Assembly (NCBI GenBank): GCA_948567375.1
Contig: OX419758.1
Coordinates: forward strand, 68,415,965-68,479,964
Direction of reading: 5' to 3'
From: Lunularia cruciata
Taxonomy: Eukaryota > Streptophyta > Marchantiopsida > Lunulariales > Lunulariaceae
Length of the DNA: 64,000 nucleotides
Shown here: positions 35,369 through 46,173 of the stretch, one piece after another
Layout of the letters: each line of letters begins with the position of its first letter
Numbering within the stretch: position 1 is the stretch's first letter
Translations under genes and position numbers: made by a program
Notes under the pieces: generated by a model
The model's input: the letters and a program-made list of their open reading frames with translations, nothing else
Told to the model about the DNA's origin: nothing
Databases searched by the model: none

Positions 35369-37581
35369 ATGATATTAGAGTAGGTTTTCTAATCCAAGTG
35401 AGTGGATCATTCCTCTTGGAGGAACATGAGCTACTAAGATTGAGTAATTTTGAGAGGAGAAAAAGTAGTGCAATTGATAGATTGGGTGTTTTAAAGAGAG
35501 GATGGGATGGATGCTCTTAAAGGACAATTTCTTGCACCTCACTTTTTGTTCTTGAATCTATTTCACATCAAGATTATGGACAACTAGTGTGAGCAAGTGA
35601 GAGTATATCTTGTTTACTATTTTGGAGCAAAGTTTAAGGATGCAATAATGAATTTGCCAAAGCATGTGATCCTAACTATGGTGAAATATGATAGAGAGTG
35701 AGATTTGACAATTTATATTCTATTATGTCACAATCTGGATGTTTCAATACTCAAGTAGAAACCTGTTATGTAGTAGGCCTAAAAGTGATGCTTAGGAACT
35801 ATGTAGTCCAAAATTTTGGTGAATATTATCAATGAATGATAACCTCTAAGATCCCAATGGTAGTCCAAATCATCTATGCTCCCTCTTGAGTGATCATATT
35901 AACCCTCTATTGAAGTAGGAAGTCAATTGAGCATTTTCCATGTGTAAAAATCATGGAGCTATAGTTGTAGGATCTGATGCAAGAAATGCAATGGATGTTG
36001 AACAAGTTTTGAGAGATCAAGATGAGAATGAATGCATTACAAAGTCAAGTATATATGTTTAGGGAAAATCATATAATGCAAGAAGGAAAATCATCACAAA
36101 ACCCCATAACAATGGCCAAAGTACTTGGAGAGTTACTCGTGCCAATGACACCAAACCCAATCAACAATGAAGCCACATTGTTATTATGGATGAAGAAGAC
36201 AAGCAGCATCAAGCCTTACAAGGGATTACTTTCCATGGTATAATAGAAAACTTGATCTCAAGAAGGAATTGATACTTTTGATTATTCACTATTGAGATCA
36301 CCGATCATTCTGTAGACATGTTTGGATGTGAGTACATGACCAATAAACTATATGGTATGATGTTTAAGAATGATTTGTGTTGGTAGAAGGAAGAAAGATC
36401 ACTTGGATGGTGATGCAAGAAGGGATATTAAAGAATTCCAGTTTGTGGATTCCGTGCAAATGGCTGAAATCAGACTATGGGAGTTGAAGTAGAAGAACAA
36501 CATATAAAAATACATGGAGGAATTTTTTGATCTATAGGTCATGATAACCAATATGAGCTTAGAGGAAGCTCTTGATAATTTAAAACAAGGTTAAAAGAGA
36601 AAATTCACCATGAAGTAATGGTACAAAATCCTTACACCATTTTTGAAGCCATTGCATGTGCTCAAAGAATAGCAAGAGTGCTTGGAGGAGGTAAAGGGGT
36701 AGTCTTGACACAACACTATTGGGCCAAAACACCACACTTTGATTGAAAAATTCTTATAGGAAAAGGAGTCTCAAGTAAAACAACAACTTTGTTATGATTG
36801 TGGCTGAGTTGTGCACATAGCCCAACTCAATGGTTGTTCTCACCTTCTAAAAGACTCTTGGCCTCCATACATGCAACCTTTGAATAACTTGGAGAGACAA
36901 ATCAAAGAGGAGGATGTTGAAATCACATAAGAAAATGAAGATTGTTAGTGAATGTGCTTCATTGCCTTGGTGACTCAATGGAGAGGAGTAAAAGTGGGAG
37001 GAGAAAGAGGAGAGTGTGCAAAGGTTGAGGAAGACAAATGCACAATTGATTGTTATTAATGGAGTCCTGGTAGGTAATCAAGTGTGAGAAACGATAGACC
37101 TTGGAGTAATAGAGAAATTCTTGTCTTACTCTATTGCAATAAGGTTGGAGATGGAACTAGAGAAGGATGAAAATGAAGAAGTTGAATTACCTAATGGTCA
37201 AACTAAGAAGATTGAGTCGTTATCTAGCAAGGTAGCACTATCTAGAAGAGAGTATCAAGAAGAAACTGCATGGTGATTAATATGGTTAGCTCATTATGAT
37301 GTGATCTTAGGCATATTATGGATAGAACACTACAACCTCACGATAGATTAGAGAAAGAAAATAGTGGGAACTAGCCAATGGAAAATAATTAGAGATAATG
37401 AAAGATTGCAAAGGCAAGTACCATCTTTCTATGTCATAAGGACAATAATTATTGGTAAGATGGATGAATGTTTCATGGGTCTAATAAAAGAAGTGTAGAG
37501 TGCACAACTTGATAGAAAAATTCTTGAAAATTTGAAAGGTGTGGTCAATGAGTTTCAAGATGTCTTTTTTGATGATTTAAC
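35369..37581 (+). pseudogene. Gypsy D gag, protease and start of pol
   Basis: This stretch is collinear with 44,157-46,480 of element F: leader, capsid region (about 36,000-36,700), zinc-knuckle remnant (about 36,795) and protease remnant (about 37,055-37,230, with a VELPNGQTKK phrase). It breaks off in the sequence before RT (FQDVF.DDL) where element E is inserted. It is heavily mutated. Confidence 0.8.
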
Positions 37582-37586
37582 CTCAA

Positions 37587-38011
37587 TGTAACAATATGGA
37601 GTTTAGCAACATAGTTAGTAAGGCTAACAAAGTAAAGAATAAGCCAAATTAGCCTAAAATATTCTAGAAGTATCTAGGAAGCTTCTTGGAAAGCTTCTTG
37701 GCTAGCTTAACTTGCACCCCAAGTAGGTTACTTTTAGAAGGAAGCTTCTAGAACTTTTAACTAGCTTAGCTTGCATGCCAAGTAGGCAACTTCTAGAAGA
37801 AAGCTTCTTGAGAAGCTTTTGGTTAACTTGGCTTGCACTCTAAGAAAAGTGGCTCAATGAAGCTTCTTGAGAAGCTTCTCAAGAGCCTTGTATGCTCCCT
37901 ATAAATACCAAAACCAAAGCTCATGCTAGGCATTTGGAGATTTCCCTCATTCAAGTGTCCCAATGTGACCTTTCATTCTCCTATTTCTCTCCTCAATCTT
38001 GGTCTTGTATA
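37587..38011 (+). repeat. 5' LTR of element E
   Basis: It is 425 bp, starting TGTAACAATATGG and ending CTTGTATA. It contains the 13-bp module GAAGCTTCTAGAA at 37,741-37,753 and TATAAATA at 37,900-37,907. A primer-binding site starting TGGTATCA follows at 38,013. Confidence 0.88.
37741..37753 (+). promoter_or_regulatory. Three-unit heat-shock-element-like motif in LTR of E
   Basis: GAAGCTTCTAGAA fits GAAnnTTCnnGAA exactly, the three-unit heat-shock factor site. It lies about 150 bp upstream of the TATAAATA box at 37,900. Function is not shown. Confidence 0.5.
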
Positions 38012-38279
38012 TTGGTATCAAAATATGAATGCGATGGATAGAATTTATGGACCACCAAATCCACTTCTACCAAACCATTGGGACTTTTGTGTCTAAGTAC
38101 TAACCAAACATCATTTCATACAATTCATCACTTCATGCTTTGGGTAAGATTTTTTGCATATGATCACCGTATCAAAAGAACATTTGGTGCTTCTAGTTAT
38201 AACTTATGGAGAATGATGACATGTTGCTTCTATGTGTTAATAAATTATATAGATTAAGGGTAGCATGATAGAGTAGCAA

Positions 38280-39165
38280 CCATGGCGACAATGCCCAAGG
38301 TTATGATTGCTATGCAGCAACAAATTGAGCACCTTACTCGATTGTTGGATGAACAAGATCATTAACAATAGGAGCACGTAGAAAGGGTACCAATTCAAGA
38401 AGGTGAAGATCAAATACAATTCCCTGAACCCAAGGTGTTCAAAGGCAAGAATCTTTAGGGTACAATAGAGAATTTGTGTTCGATTGTGAATATCATTTTG
38501 AAGCTACCAATCTTCAAGAGGAGTGGAAACAAATTCTCTTGGCTTCTAGCCAAATGGATAGAGTAGCAATATTATGGTGGCAATTCCAAGTGGAGCAAGC
38601 TGAACAGAAGATTTTTGCACTAATCTTGACATGGGTAGAATTCAAGTGTGCAATAATTAGTCAATTCTAGGCTATAAATGCCACACAAGCTGCTTGAGAT
38701 AGGTTTGCAAAGTTGAAACAGATTGGCTCTGCAAGAAGTTACATCATGCAATTCCAAAACACCATCATGCAAATTCTAGATATACTAGAAGGTGAAGCTT
38801 TGGATTGATTTGTGAGGGTCTTGAAGTCAAGAACCAAATTAGAGGTGATTATGCAAGAGCTATAACACTTTGAGGAAGCCATGCGGTTGGCTGAATGCTT
38901 TGATTCCTTTGTTGCAATAACTTGGTCTCAACCTTGACCTCCATAAAACCTACCAATACATTACACATGGGTGGAAGAGTCGGCACCAATGGAGATTGAT
39001 GCCATTCAACGGAAACCACTTGGCACTATAGATAGAGAAAACTATGATAAAATGGTGGTTTTTTTAATTGTTGCCAATTGGGACATCGCATCATTTAATG
39101 TCCACTCAAGAATATGTAGAATGGAGAAAAATGATTAGAGAAACAAGGAATCCTAGTAGGAGATT
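38280..39165 (+). pseudogene. gag of element E
   Basis: It begins at about 38,283 with an MATMPKVMIAMQQQIEHLTR-like start and includes an open capsid piece (38,476-38,670, FDCEYHFEATNLQEEWKQ...). A zinc-knuckle remnant follows at about 39,060-39,110. It is parallel to C gag, with several stops. Confidence 0.65.
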
Positions 39166-39185
39166 TTGAGTCGCCTATTGGGAGC

Positions 39186-39533
39186 TTGATTAGTTTCAAT
39201 GGGATTGAAGGCTTGATCTATGCAAGTTTACTTCACTTGCAAGATATGATATTTGATTGCGGTTGGAGGATTTTGGTTGATTTTGGAAGTTTTGAGAATT
39301 ACATGTCTATGCAATTAGCAAAAGAATTGGGTATTCTTATCAAGCCAATAATTGGAAGTATATTGATGATGGTGGATGGTAGAAAGGGTTCTGCATTCCA
39401 TACCTCGCATCCTATTACCTTCAAGATTAGGAAGGAGTATCTGGATTGTATGAGGTTTGTAGTGGCACTTCTACACTATGATGTCATTCTAGGACTACTT
39501 TGGCTTGAACGTCCTAAGGTTCAATTTGATTAG
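39186..39533 (+). pseudogene. Protease-like region of element E
   Basis: It shares its layout with 30,150-30,500 in C: ILVDFGSFENYMS at the active-site position and VILGLLWLERPKVQFD at the end. The Asp-Phe-Gly substitution is common to both copies. It may therefore be a family feature or predate the two insertions, rather than being random decay in one copy. Confidence 0.65.
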
Positions 39534-39631
39534 ATCCGACAATAAATTCAAATACAACACCAAGGTAAGAATTTCCAATTAGGTTGTTTTGCACCTTTGA
39601 GTAAGACACCTAATAATACTTAGTCCCAAGA

Positions 39632-39930
39632 TGGGAAGTTTGTAAGAAAAACAACCACAGAGCAAGCTTTGAAGGAAGAGAAGCCCCACAATGGGAAGTT
39701 TGTAAGGAAAGCAGCCATAGAGCAAGCTTTGAAGGAAGAGAAGCCCCACGATGGGAAGTTTGTAAAGAAAGCAGCCATAGAGCAAGCTTTGAAGAAAGTG
39801 AAGTCCCAAGATGGGAAGATATCAAGAAAGCAGCCATAGAGGAAGCCTTGAAAGAAGATAAGTCCCTAGATGGGAAGTTTATCAATGAAGTAGCTATAGA
39901 GCAAGCTTTGGAAGAAGATAAGTCTATTTT
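39632..39930 (+). repeat. 60-bp coding VNTR in element E (5 units)
   Basis: Units start at 39,632, 39,692, 39,752, 39,812 and 39,871 (exact 60-bp period, with one 59-bp unit). They encode 20-residue repeats of the type DGKFVRKAAIEQALKEEKPH. The fourth unit has lost one base. Confidence 0.92.
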
Positions 39931-39939
39931 TGCAATGTG

Positions 39940-42835
39940 GATCAAGCCAATTGCACAAGGAGAATCTGAGGAGAGTCATGAGTCTCATCAAGCAATGGTT
40001 GATCAAATAGTTCAAGAGTTTTTGAATGTTTTTCTAAATGATCTGCAAAAGGGATTACCTTCTGAATGTGGTATGCCCTTCAAGAATGAGTTATTACCAA
40101 GGACTACTCCAATGAGTAGACCAATCTATATGCTCTCACCAAAGGAGTTGGAGGAGTTGCAAATAACACTTATGGAGTTGTTGGAGAAGGATTTCATACA
40201 ACATAATACATCTTCTTGAGGAGCACTGATACTATTTTTTCCAAAGAAGGATAAAGCACTTTGTTTCTGTATTGATTACTTGGGCTCAATAAATAGATAG
40301 TGAAGAATGCATACCCCTTGCCTTGAATTGATGACTTGCTTGATCAATTGAGTGGAGCACAATACTTCTCCAAGTTGGATCTTTGTAGTGGCTATTGGCA
40401 AATCCCTATTGATAGAGAGTAGCAACAAAAGGATGCCTTCTGCACAATGTTTGGACATTTTGAGTAGAGGGTTTTCTTTTTAGGCTCACTAATGCTCTAT
40501 CTGTCTTCATGGATCAGATGCATCAAGTGTTGGATAGATTGTTGGATTGATATGTGGTGGTGTTCTTGGATGATATCTTAATCTATAGCATGATGTGAAT
40601 CATGTACAAGAAGTCCTAAGATGACTACAACAATGGAAGTTTTATTACAAGAAGTCAAAGTGTGCCTTTTGGCATAAGGAAGTTACCTTGTTGGGTCACA
40701 AGATCTCATTAGAGGGGATTAAGATGGAAGAGGAGAAAATCAAGGCCATCACTGATTAGCCTACTCCAAAGGATACTACTAAAGTACGGGCATTTAATGG
40801 ATGGGCTAGTTTTTACCGATGGTTTATCCACTACTATGCTCATGTAGCCGTACCATTGACCAATCTCTTGGGGAGGAACTTGAGCTTTCAATGGACCAAC
40901 AAGCACAAAGAAGCATTCTAGAAGCTGAAATATATGGTGTCTTTAGGACCAATGTTCAACCATATGATCCTCAACTACCATGTGTGGTTGATTTTGATGC
41001 TTCTAACTTTGCAATTGGAGTCGTGTTGCAACACGAATTCACAAATGGATTGCATCCCATTGCCTTTGTGTCTTGTAGACTAAATACAATGGAAAGTAAT
41101 TACCCTAATCAAGATCAAAAACAGCTAGCAATGGTATATGCCACCAAGGTATGGAGGCATTAAATCTTGGAGAAACAAGTGGTCATGTGAACTGATCACA
41201 AGCCCTTGTTGAAGACACTATATTTGGAACACGTGAAGAGTTGACATCATCAATGAGAGGGTACAAACCTGATCCATTCCATATCATTTTTGATGCCCTA
41301 TCATGACAACCCAATTTGAAGTCTCTTCCTCTCATCACGGTGTCAATTATGATAGTATCAATTGACTCCAAAGTCTAGACCAAATTTAGGATAGCTCTAC
41401 AAAAAGATCCATTCTTTCAAATGGTGCAAGGTCATCTTTCAACATGCAACAAGGAGTACAACACCTTCTCCTACAAGGAAGGCCTTCTATTATGTGAGAA
41501 TCGGATTTATGTTCCAACCAAAGGTGATCTCCGGCTTTCATGTGCCTCCAAGGGGCCCATGATTTACTAGTTGTTGGTCACATGGGTGTGTACAAGACCT
41601 TGGGTAACCTCCAACACCAATGGTGGTGGTCCAACATGACACAAGATGTTTGAGAGTTTTTCCAATCATGTGAGAGCTACCAATGCAACAAGGCCAACAA
41701 TCAGAAACCGAGTGGACTCCTTCAACCACTTTCCATTCCATCTGCTCATGAGAACACATGAGCTTGGATCTCATCACATCCTTATCCAAGACAAATCAAG
41801 GTCATGCAACAATTGTGGTGTTTGTGGATAAGCTTAGTAAGCAAATCCATTTGGCACCAACCTTTGATATTGTGGATGCTCCAACATTAGCGCATATTTA
41901 CTTCAACAATGTATTCAAGCATAATGGGATGCCATGTGTACTCATCTCCAACCGTGATCCTTGCTTCATTGGAAATTTTTGGCAAGCACTCTTCTAGATA
42001 CTTAGCACCAAGCTTGCTTTGTCCACGGCCTATCATCCTCAAACTGATGGGCAAAATGAACATGCAAATTGCACTTTGAAGGATGTGCTTCATGCCTTTG
42101 TCAACATCCAATATACCAATTGGGATGAATGTTTTGTAGTTATAGAATTTTTATACAATAATTCCAAGCATGCAAGCACCGGATGTTCTCCTTTCTTTCT
42201 CAATTTTGGCCAAGATCTATTTCCAATTCCCTTCTTGCTTCTCTTCCATCTCATGTCCCTCATACTTCAACCTTCTTGACCACCATATCCCAATCCCTCC
42301 AACAAGCCAAATCTCATCTCCTTGTTGCTCAAAATCATCAAAAAAATATGCAAACCACCATCATTGTGATCTCACCTTTGAAATTGGTGATAAAGTCATG
42401 GTATCCTTTAGTAACCAACCCTTCCCACTTGATACCCAAGTTTGTAAACTCACACCTAAATGGATAGGACCTTTGGATGTCACCCAAATCTTCTCTCATG
42501 CTGCTTATCAACTTGTCTTACCTTGTCATATGCGCATCCATCCTATCTTTCACATTTCCAAGTTGAAACCGTTTATTCCTAACCCATCTTCTTTTTTCTC
42601 TTGTATCCAACCTCCTCCTCCTCCCATCCCTATCAATGATCATGAGGAGTACAAAGTTGATTGTATCCTTGCATGTTTCTCTATTCAACAAGGACACCAA
42701 CAACATATGGAGTACAAGGTCCCTTGGAAAGGGTATCCCCTTCATGATGCCACATGGGAACCTCTTTCCCACCTCCAAAATGCACAAACGGCCATTCAAG
42801 AGTTTGAAGTTTCAATGGTGATGAGGACATCACCA
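39940..42835 (+). pseudogene. pol of element E
   Basis: RT (about 40,110-40,600, active-site phrase VVFLDDILIYS), RNase H (about 40,970-41,165, VDFDASNFAIGVVLQ), integrase (about 41,570-42,270, including TAYHPQTDGQ at 42,019) and a chromodomain at about 42,640-42,805 (EYKVPWKGYPLHDATWEP) follow in order. The last ~750 bp (42,170-42,919) remain open in one frame. Frameshifts and stops elsewhere make it dead. Confidence 0.85.
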
Positions 42836-42853
42836 ACTAGCGATGGGAGAATA

Positions 42854-43255
42854 TATAACAATATGGAGTTTAGTGACATAATTAGTAAGGCTAACAAAGT
42901 AGAGAATATGCTAAATTAGCCTAAAATATTCTAGAAGTATCTAAGAAGCTTCTTGGGAAGCTTTCTAGCTAGTTTAGCTTGCACCCCAAGTAGGTAGCTT
43001 CTAGAAGCTTCCAACTAGCTTAACTTGCATGCCAAGTAGGTAGCTTCTAGAAGGAAGCTTCTTGATGAGAAGCTTCCCGGTTAACTTGGCTTGCACTCTA
43101 AGAAAAGTGGCTCAAGAAAGCTCCTTGAGAAGCTTCTCAAGAGCCTTTTATGCTCCTTATAAATACCAAAGCCGAAGCTCATGCTAGGCATTTGGCAAGT
43201 GTCCCAATATGATCTTCAATTCTCCTATTTCTCTCCTTGGTCTTGGTCTTTTGCA
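42854..43255 (+). repeat. 3' LTR of element E
   Basis: It starts TATAACAATATGG (TG mutated to TA) and ends TCTTTTGCA. It contains TTCTAGAAGCTTC at 42,999-43,011, another exact three-unit TTCnnGAAnnTTC module. Confidence 0.88.
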
Positions 43256-43430
43256 CTCAAGATTACCACTAAAATAGAGAGTAGATCATAAAATCAAGAT
43301 ACTTCCTAGGAAGACATCTCCTTTTAAAGCCCCATATTGACTATCATCTCATGAGTTGGAGGAGTGCAAGACTCAAATCAAGGATATACTACACAAATGG
43401 TTTATCCAACCTAGCATATTACCATATGGG
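43256..43430 (+). pseudogene. Gypsy D pol segment between elements E and F
   Basis: These 175 bp correspond to 46,486-46,660 of F, the sequence leading into RT. They join D's two interrupted parts and end with the ATGGG target site of F. Confidence 0.85.
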
Positions 43431-44156
43431 TGTAATACCAAGGGTTAGCCATATGATCTAGATGTGAAATTTGGTTTGGTAACATCTAGAATGAATTTAT
43501 ACATGATGGTTAAAATAGATCAGATAGAAGTATCACCAAAAGAGTACTTCTACTAATAGGGCAGAAACCGAAATAGACTTGAGAACCTTAGAACCAATAG
43601 CTAGACATATGATTTAAAGGTTAGAATTGGTTTGGTAACATCTGGAAGGATGTTACACATGATGGACTAAATAGATCAGAAAGAAGTATCACCAAAAGGG
43701 GACTTCTACTAATAGAGTAGGAACCGAAATATGCCTGAAATCTTTGAAGGCAATTTCGGAGGCCTAAACGGATGAATTAGGCCTCGAAAATGTGCAGATT
43801 CCCCCCCCCCAACCGGAGAAAAGGATGGCCTTCCCTCCCCCCTGGTTTGTCTCGTCAAGAGCTTTCCAACGGTACCTTACTCATGTGATTCTGAGATTCC
43901 TATAGGAAGATTCCCTAAAAGATTCCCTCCGGTCAAAGCTCGTTTGACCAACCAGATAGGTCACCCATCCAAGTCAGTAATCCAAGGGTGGAGCTTGCTG
44001 ACATGTCACCTATCTATGTCCCTAATCCTATGGTGGAGCTTCCTTGGAGGAGATCCTCTTTGTCTATATAATAAAGAGAAGGTGCTCCCTTGGGGCATCG
44101 AATGTTTAAGTGTGCAATTTGTGTTTTCTTTCTTCTCTTGTCCTCGGAGTATTACA
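43431..44156 (+). repeat. 5' LTR of element F
   Basis: It is 726 bp, TGTAATACC...GTATTACA. A TATATAATA promoter-like box lies at 44,065-44,073. A 16-bp segment found in the 3' LTR is missing between near-identical 'accagatag/accagacag' words, as expected from slippage. Confidence 0.95.
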
Positions 44157-44157
44157 A

Positions 44158-44169
44158 TGGTATCAGAGC
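44158..44169 (+). promoter_or_regulatory. Primer-binding site of element F
   Basis: TGGTATCAGAGC begins 1 bp after the 5' LTR and is complementary to the initiator tRNA-Met 3' end. Confidence 0.92.
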
Positions 44170-44759
44170 GAGTGTTCTAGTCGAAGAGAGTGGATTACTC
44201 CTCTTGGAATAGCACGAACTACTGAAACTGAGTAATTTGAGGTGGAGAACATAGAGTAATCGCTAGACTTAGGAAGGACTTTAGAGAGCGGATGGGATGG
44301 ATGCGCCGGGGGGACAATTTCCCACACCTAGCTTTCCATTCTCAAACCCATTCCACATCAAGGTTATGTACATCCAGCGTGAGCAGATGAGAGTATCGCT
44401 AGTTTATCACTTCGGTGCTGAATTCATGGACAGAGTGATGAACTCACCAAACCCGGTGATTCTACCTGTGGTGATATATGACAGAGAGTGGGATTTGACA
44501 ATATACATTCTATTATGATAATATGGATATGAATGTCCCAAATCCTCTCCTTTTCAACACTCAAGTAGAAATCCGTTATGTAGTGAGGCCGAAATTGATG
44601 TTTAGAGATTTTGTGGTTAGGAATTTTGGTGAGGAGTATTATCAACAAGTGATAGCTTCTGAGGTCCCAATGGTAGTTCCGATAGTTTGTGCGCCTTCCA
44701 GAGTGATTATATTGACTCTGTATTGAAGTAGACGTTAGCAATTGGGTGTTGCAGGCACC

Positions 44760-45848
44760 ATGGATCCGCAGTTGCAAGAGCTGGTGCAAGGAATGCAAGG
44801 GATGTTGAATGAATTTCGAGAGATTAAAATGGCCATGGAGACATTGCAAAGTCAAGTGCAGATCCTCAGGAATGATCAAGCCATGCAAGAAGAAGAGCCG
44901 TCTCAAAACCCAGTACCTGCGACTGAAGTACTTGGAGAGGCACACGTGCCTACGAACCCTATCAACGATGAAGCCACATTGCTACTCCGGATGAAGAAGA
45001 CCTGCAACATCGAGCCTTACAAGGGGCAGCGTACGATGGGAGTAGTGGAGAATTGGATCTCGAGAATGAATCGATATTTTTGATTGTTCTCAACAGAGAT
45101 CACATAGCATGCTGCAGGCGTGTTTGCATGTGGGTACTTGACCGATAAAGCCCTCACATGGTATGATGCTTGGGAACGATCCATGCTGGCAGAGAGAAGG
45201 GAGGTCATATGGACAGCAATGCAAGAAGGACTACTCAAGAATTTCCAATCGGTGGATTCTGTGCAGATGGCTCGAACCCGACTATGGGGATTGAGACAGA
45301 AGAATAGCGTACAAGAGTATGTGGAGGCATTTCTGGATCTACAAGTCGCAATTACCGACATGAGTCCAGCAGAGGCTCTCGACAATTTCAAACGAGGGTT
45401 GAAAGAGCGGATTCACCTTGAAGTCATGGTGCAAAACCTTCGCACGATATTTGAAGCCATTGCTTGTGTGCAGAGAATAGCCGGAGCATTAGGTGGAGGT
45501 GAAGGAGTAGTTCCACCTCAACATTATTGGGCAGAAATGCCACACATGGGTGGACCAGTACCAATGGAATTGGGCAACCTTCGATTCCGGGATCGAGGAG
45601 CACGGCCGCTTCAGGGAGAGCGAGGATGGGTAGAAGAACGAAGAGATGGAGTCCCACGAGGAGAAGGGACTCAAGGAGAACAACGCCGTTGTTACAATTG
45701 TGGCCGTATTGGGCACATATCTACCAATTGTCGCACTCGTTTCCCTAGAGGCCCTTGGCCTTCGTACAGGCAATCTTTGAACAACATGGAGAGGCACATT
45801 GAAGAGGAGGAGGTGGAAACCACTTCGGAAAATGAAGATTGCCAGTAA
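44760..45848 (+). pseudogene. gag of element F
   Basis: From MDPQLQELVQGM at 44,760 the capsid-like frame runs to a zinc knuckle, CYNCGRIGHISTNC (C-x2-C-x4-H-x4-C, about 45,692-45,733), and ends at TAA 45,846. Two in-frame stops interrupt it: TGA at 45,081 and TAG at 45,105. Both neighbouring frames are otherwise continuous. Gag would form the particle and bind RNA. An Arg/Gly-rich stretch precedes the knuckle. Confidence 0.85.
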
Positions 45849-45943
45849 ATGTACCTCGCGGCCTTACTGGCTCAATAAGGAAGTAGAGAAGCAAGGGAAG
45901 GAAGAAGAATAATGCGCAAAGATCCCGAAAGGCAACCTCACAA

Positions 45944-46135
45944 TTGATTGTTGTGAATGGAATCCTAGAAGGTAATCAAGTGAGAGTATTAATAGATCCA
46001 GGAGCAACAGAGAATTTATTGTCTTGCTCTGTTGCAATCAGATTGGGAATGGATCTAGAGAGAGATGGAAGTGAAGAAGTAGAGTTACCAAATGGGCAAA
46101 CAGAGAGGATTGATCATTACCTAGACGGGTAACCC
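45944..46135 (+). pseudogene. Protease of element F
   Basis: VRVLIDPGATENLLS shows the retropepsin active-site loop with the usual Ser/Thr replaced by Pro (D-P-G-A-T). It is followed by VELPNGQTER. The frame differs from that of gag and is lost near 46,133, where a further frame change leads into the pol frame at 46,174. Confidence 0.8.
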
Positions 46136-46173
46136 TCTCTGTAGGAGAATATCAGGAAGCAATTGAGTGGCGA

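Larger units (their letters stand above)
37587..43255 (+). mobile_element. Gypsy chromovirus E, nested in D (TSD CTCAA)
   Basis: Same family as C. Parts: 5' LTR 37,587-38,011; gag about 38,280-39,160; protease 39,186-39,533; VNTR 39,632-39,930; pol to about 42,835; 3' LTR 42,854-43,255. The TSD CTCAA is at 37,582-37,586 and 43,256-43,260. The D sequence is exactly continuous across it (...GATGATTTAACCTCAA / GATTACCACTAAAA). Stops and frameshifts occur in every domain. Confidence 0.9.

Noticed and set aside
39579-39945. Minus-strand ORFs with repeats of the type GLHFLQSLLYGCF
   Set aside because: They are the reverse complement of the 60-bp VNTR of element E, so the periodic translation follows from the DNA repeat.
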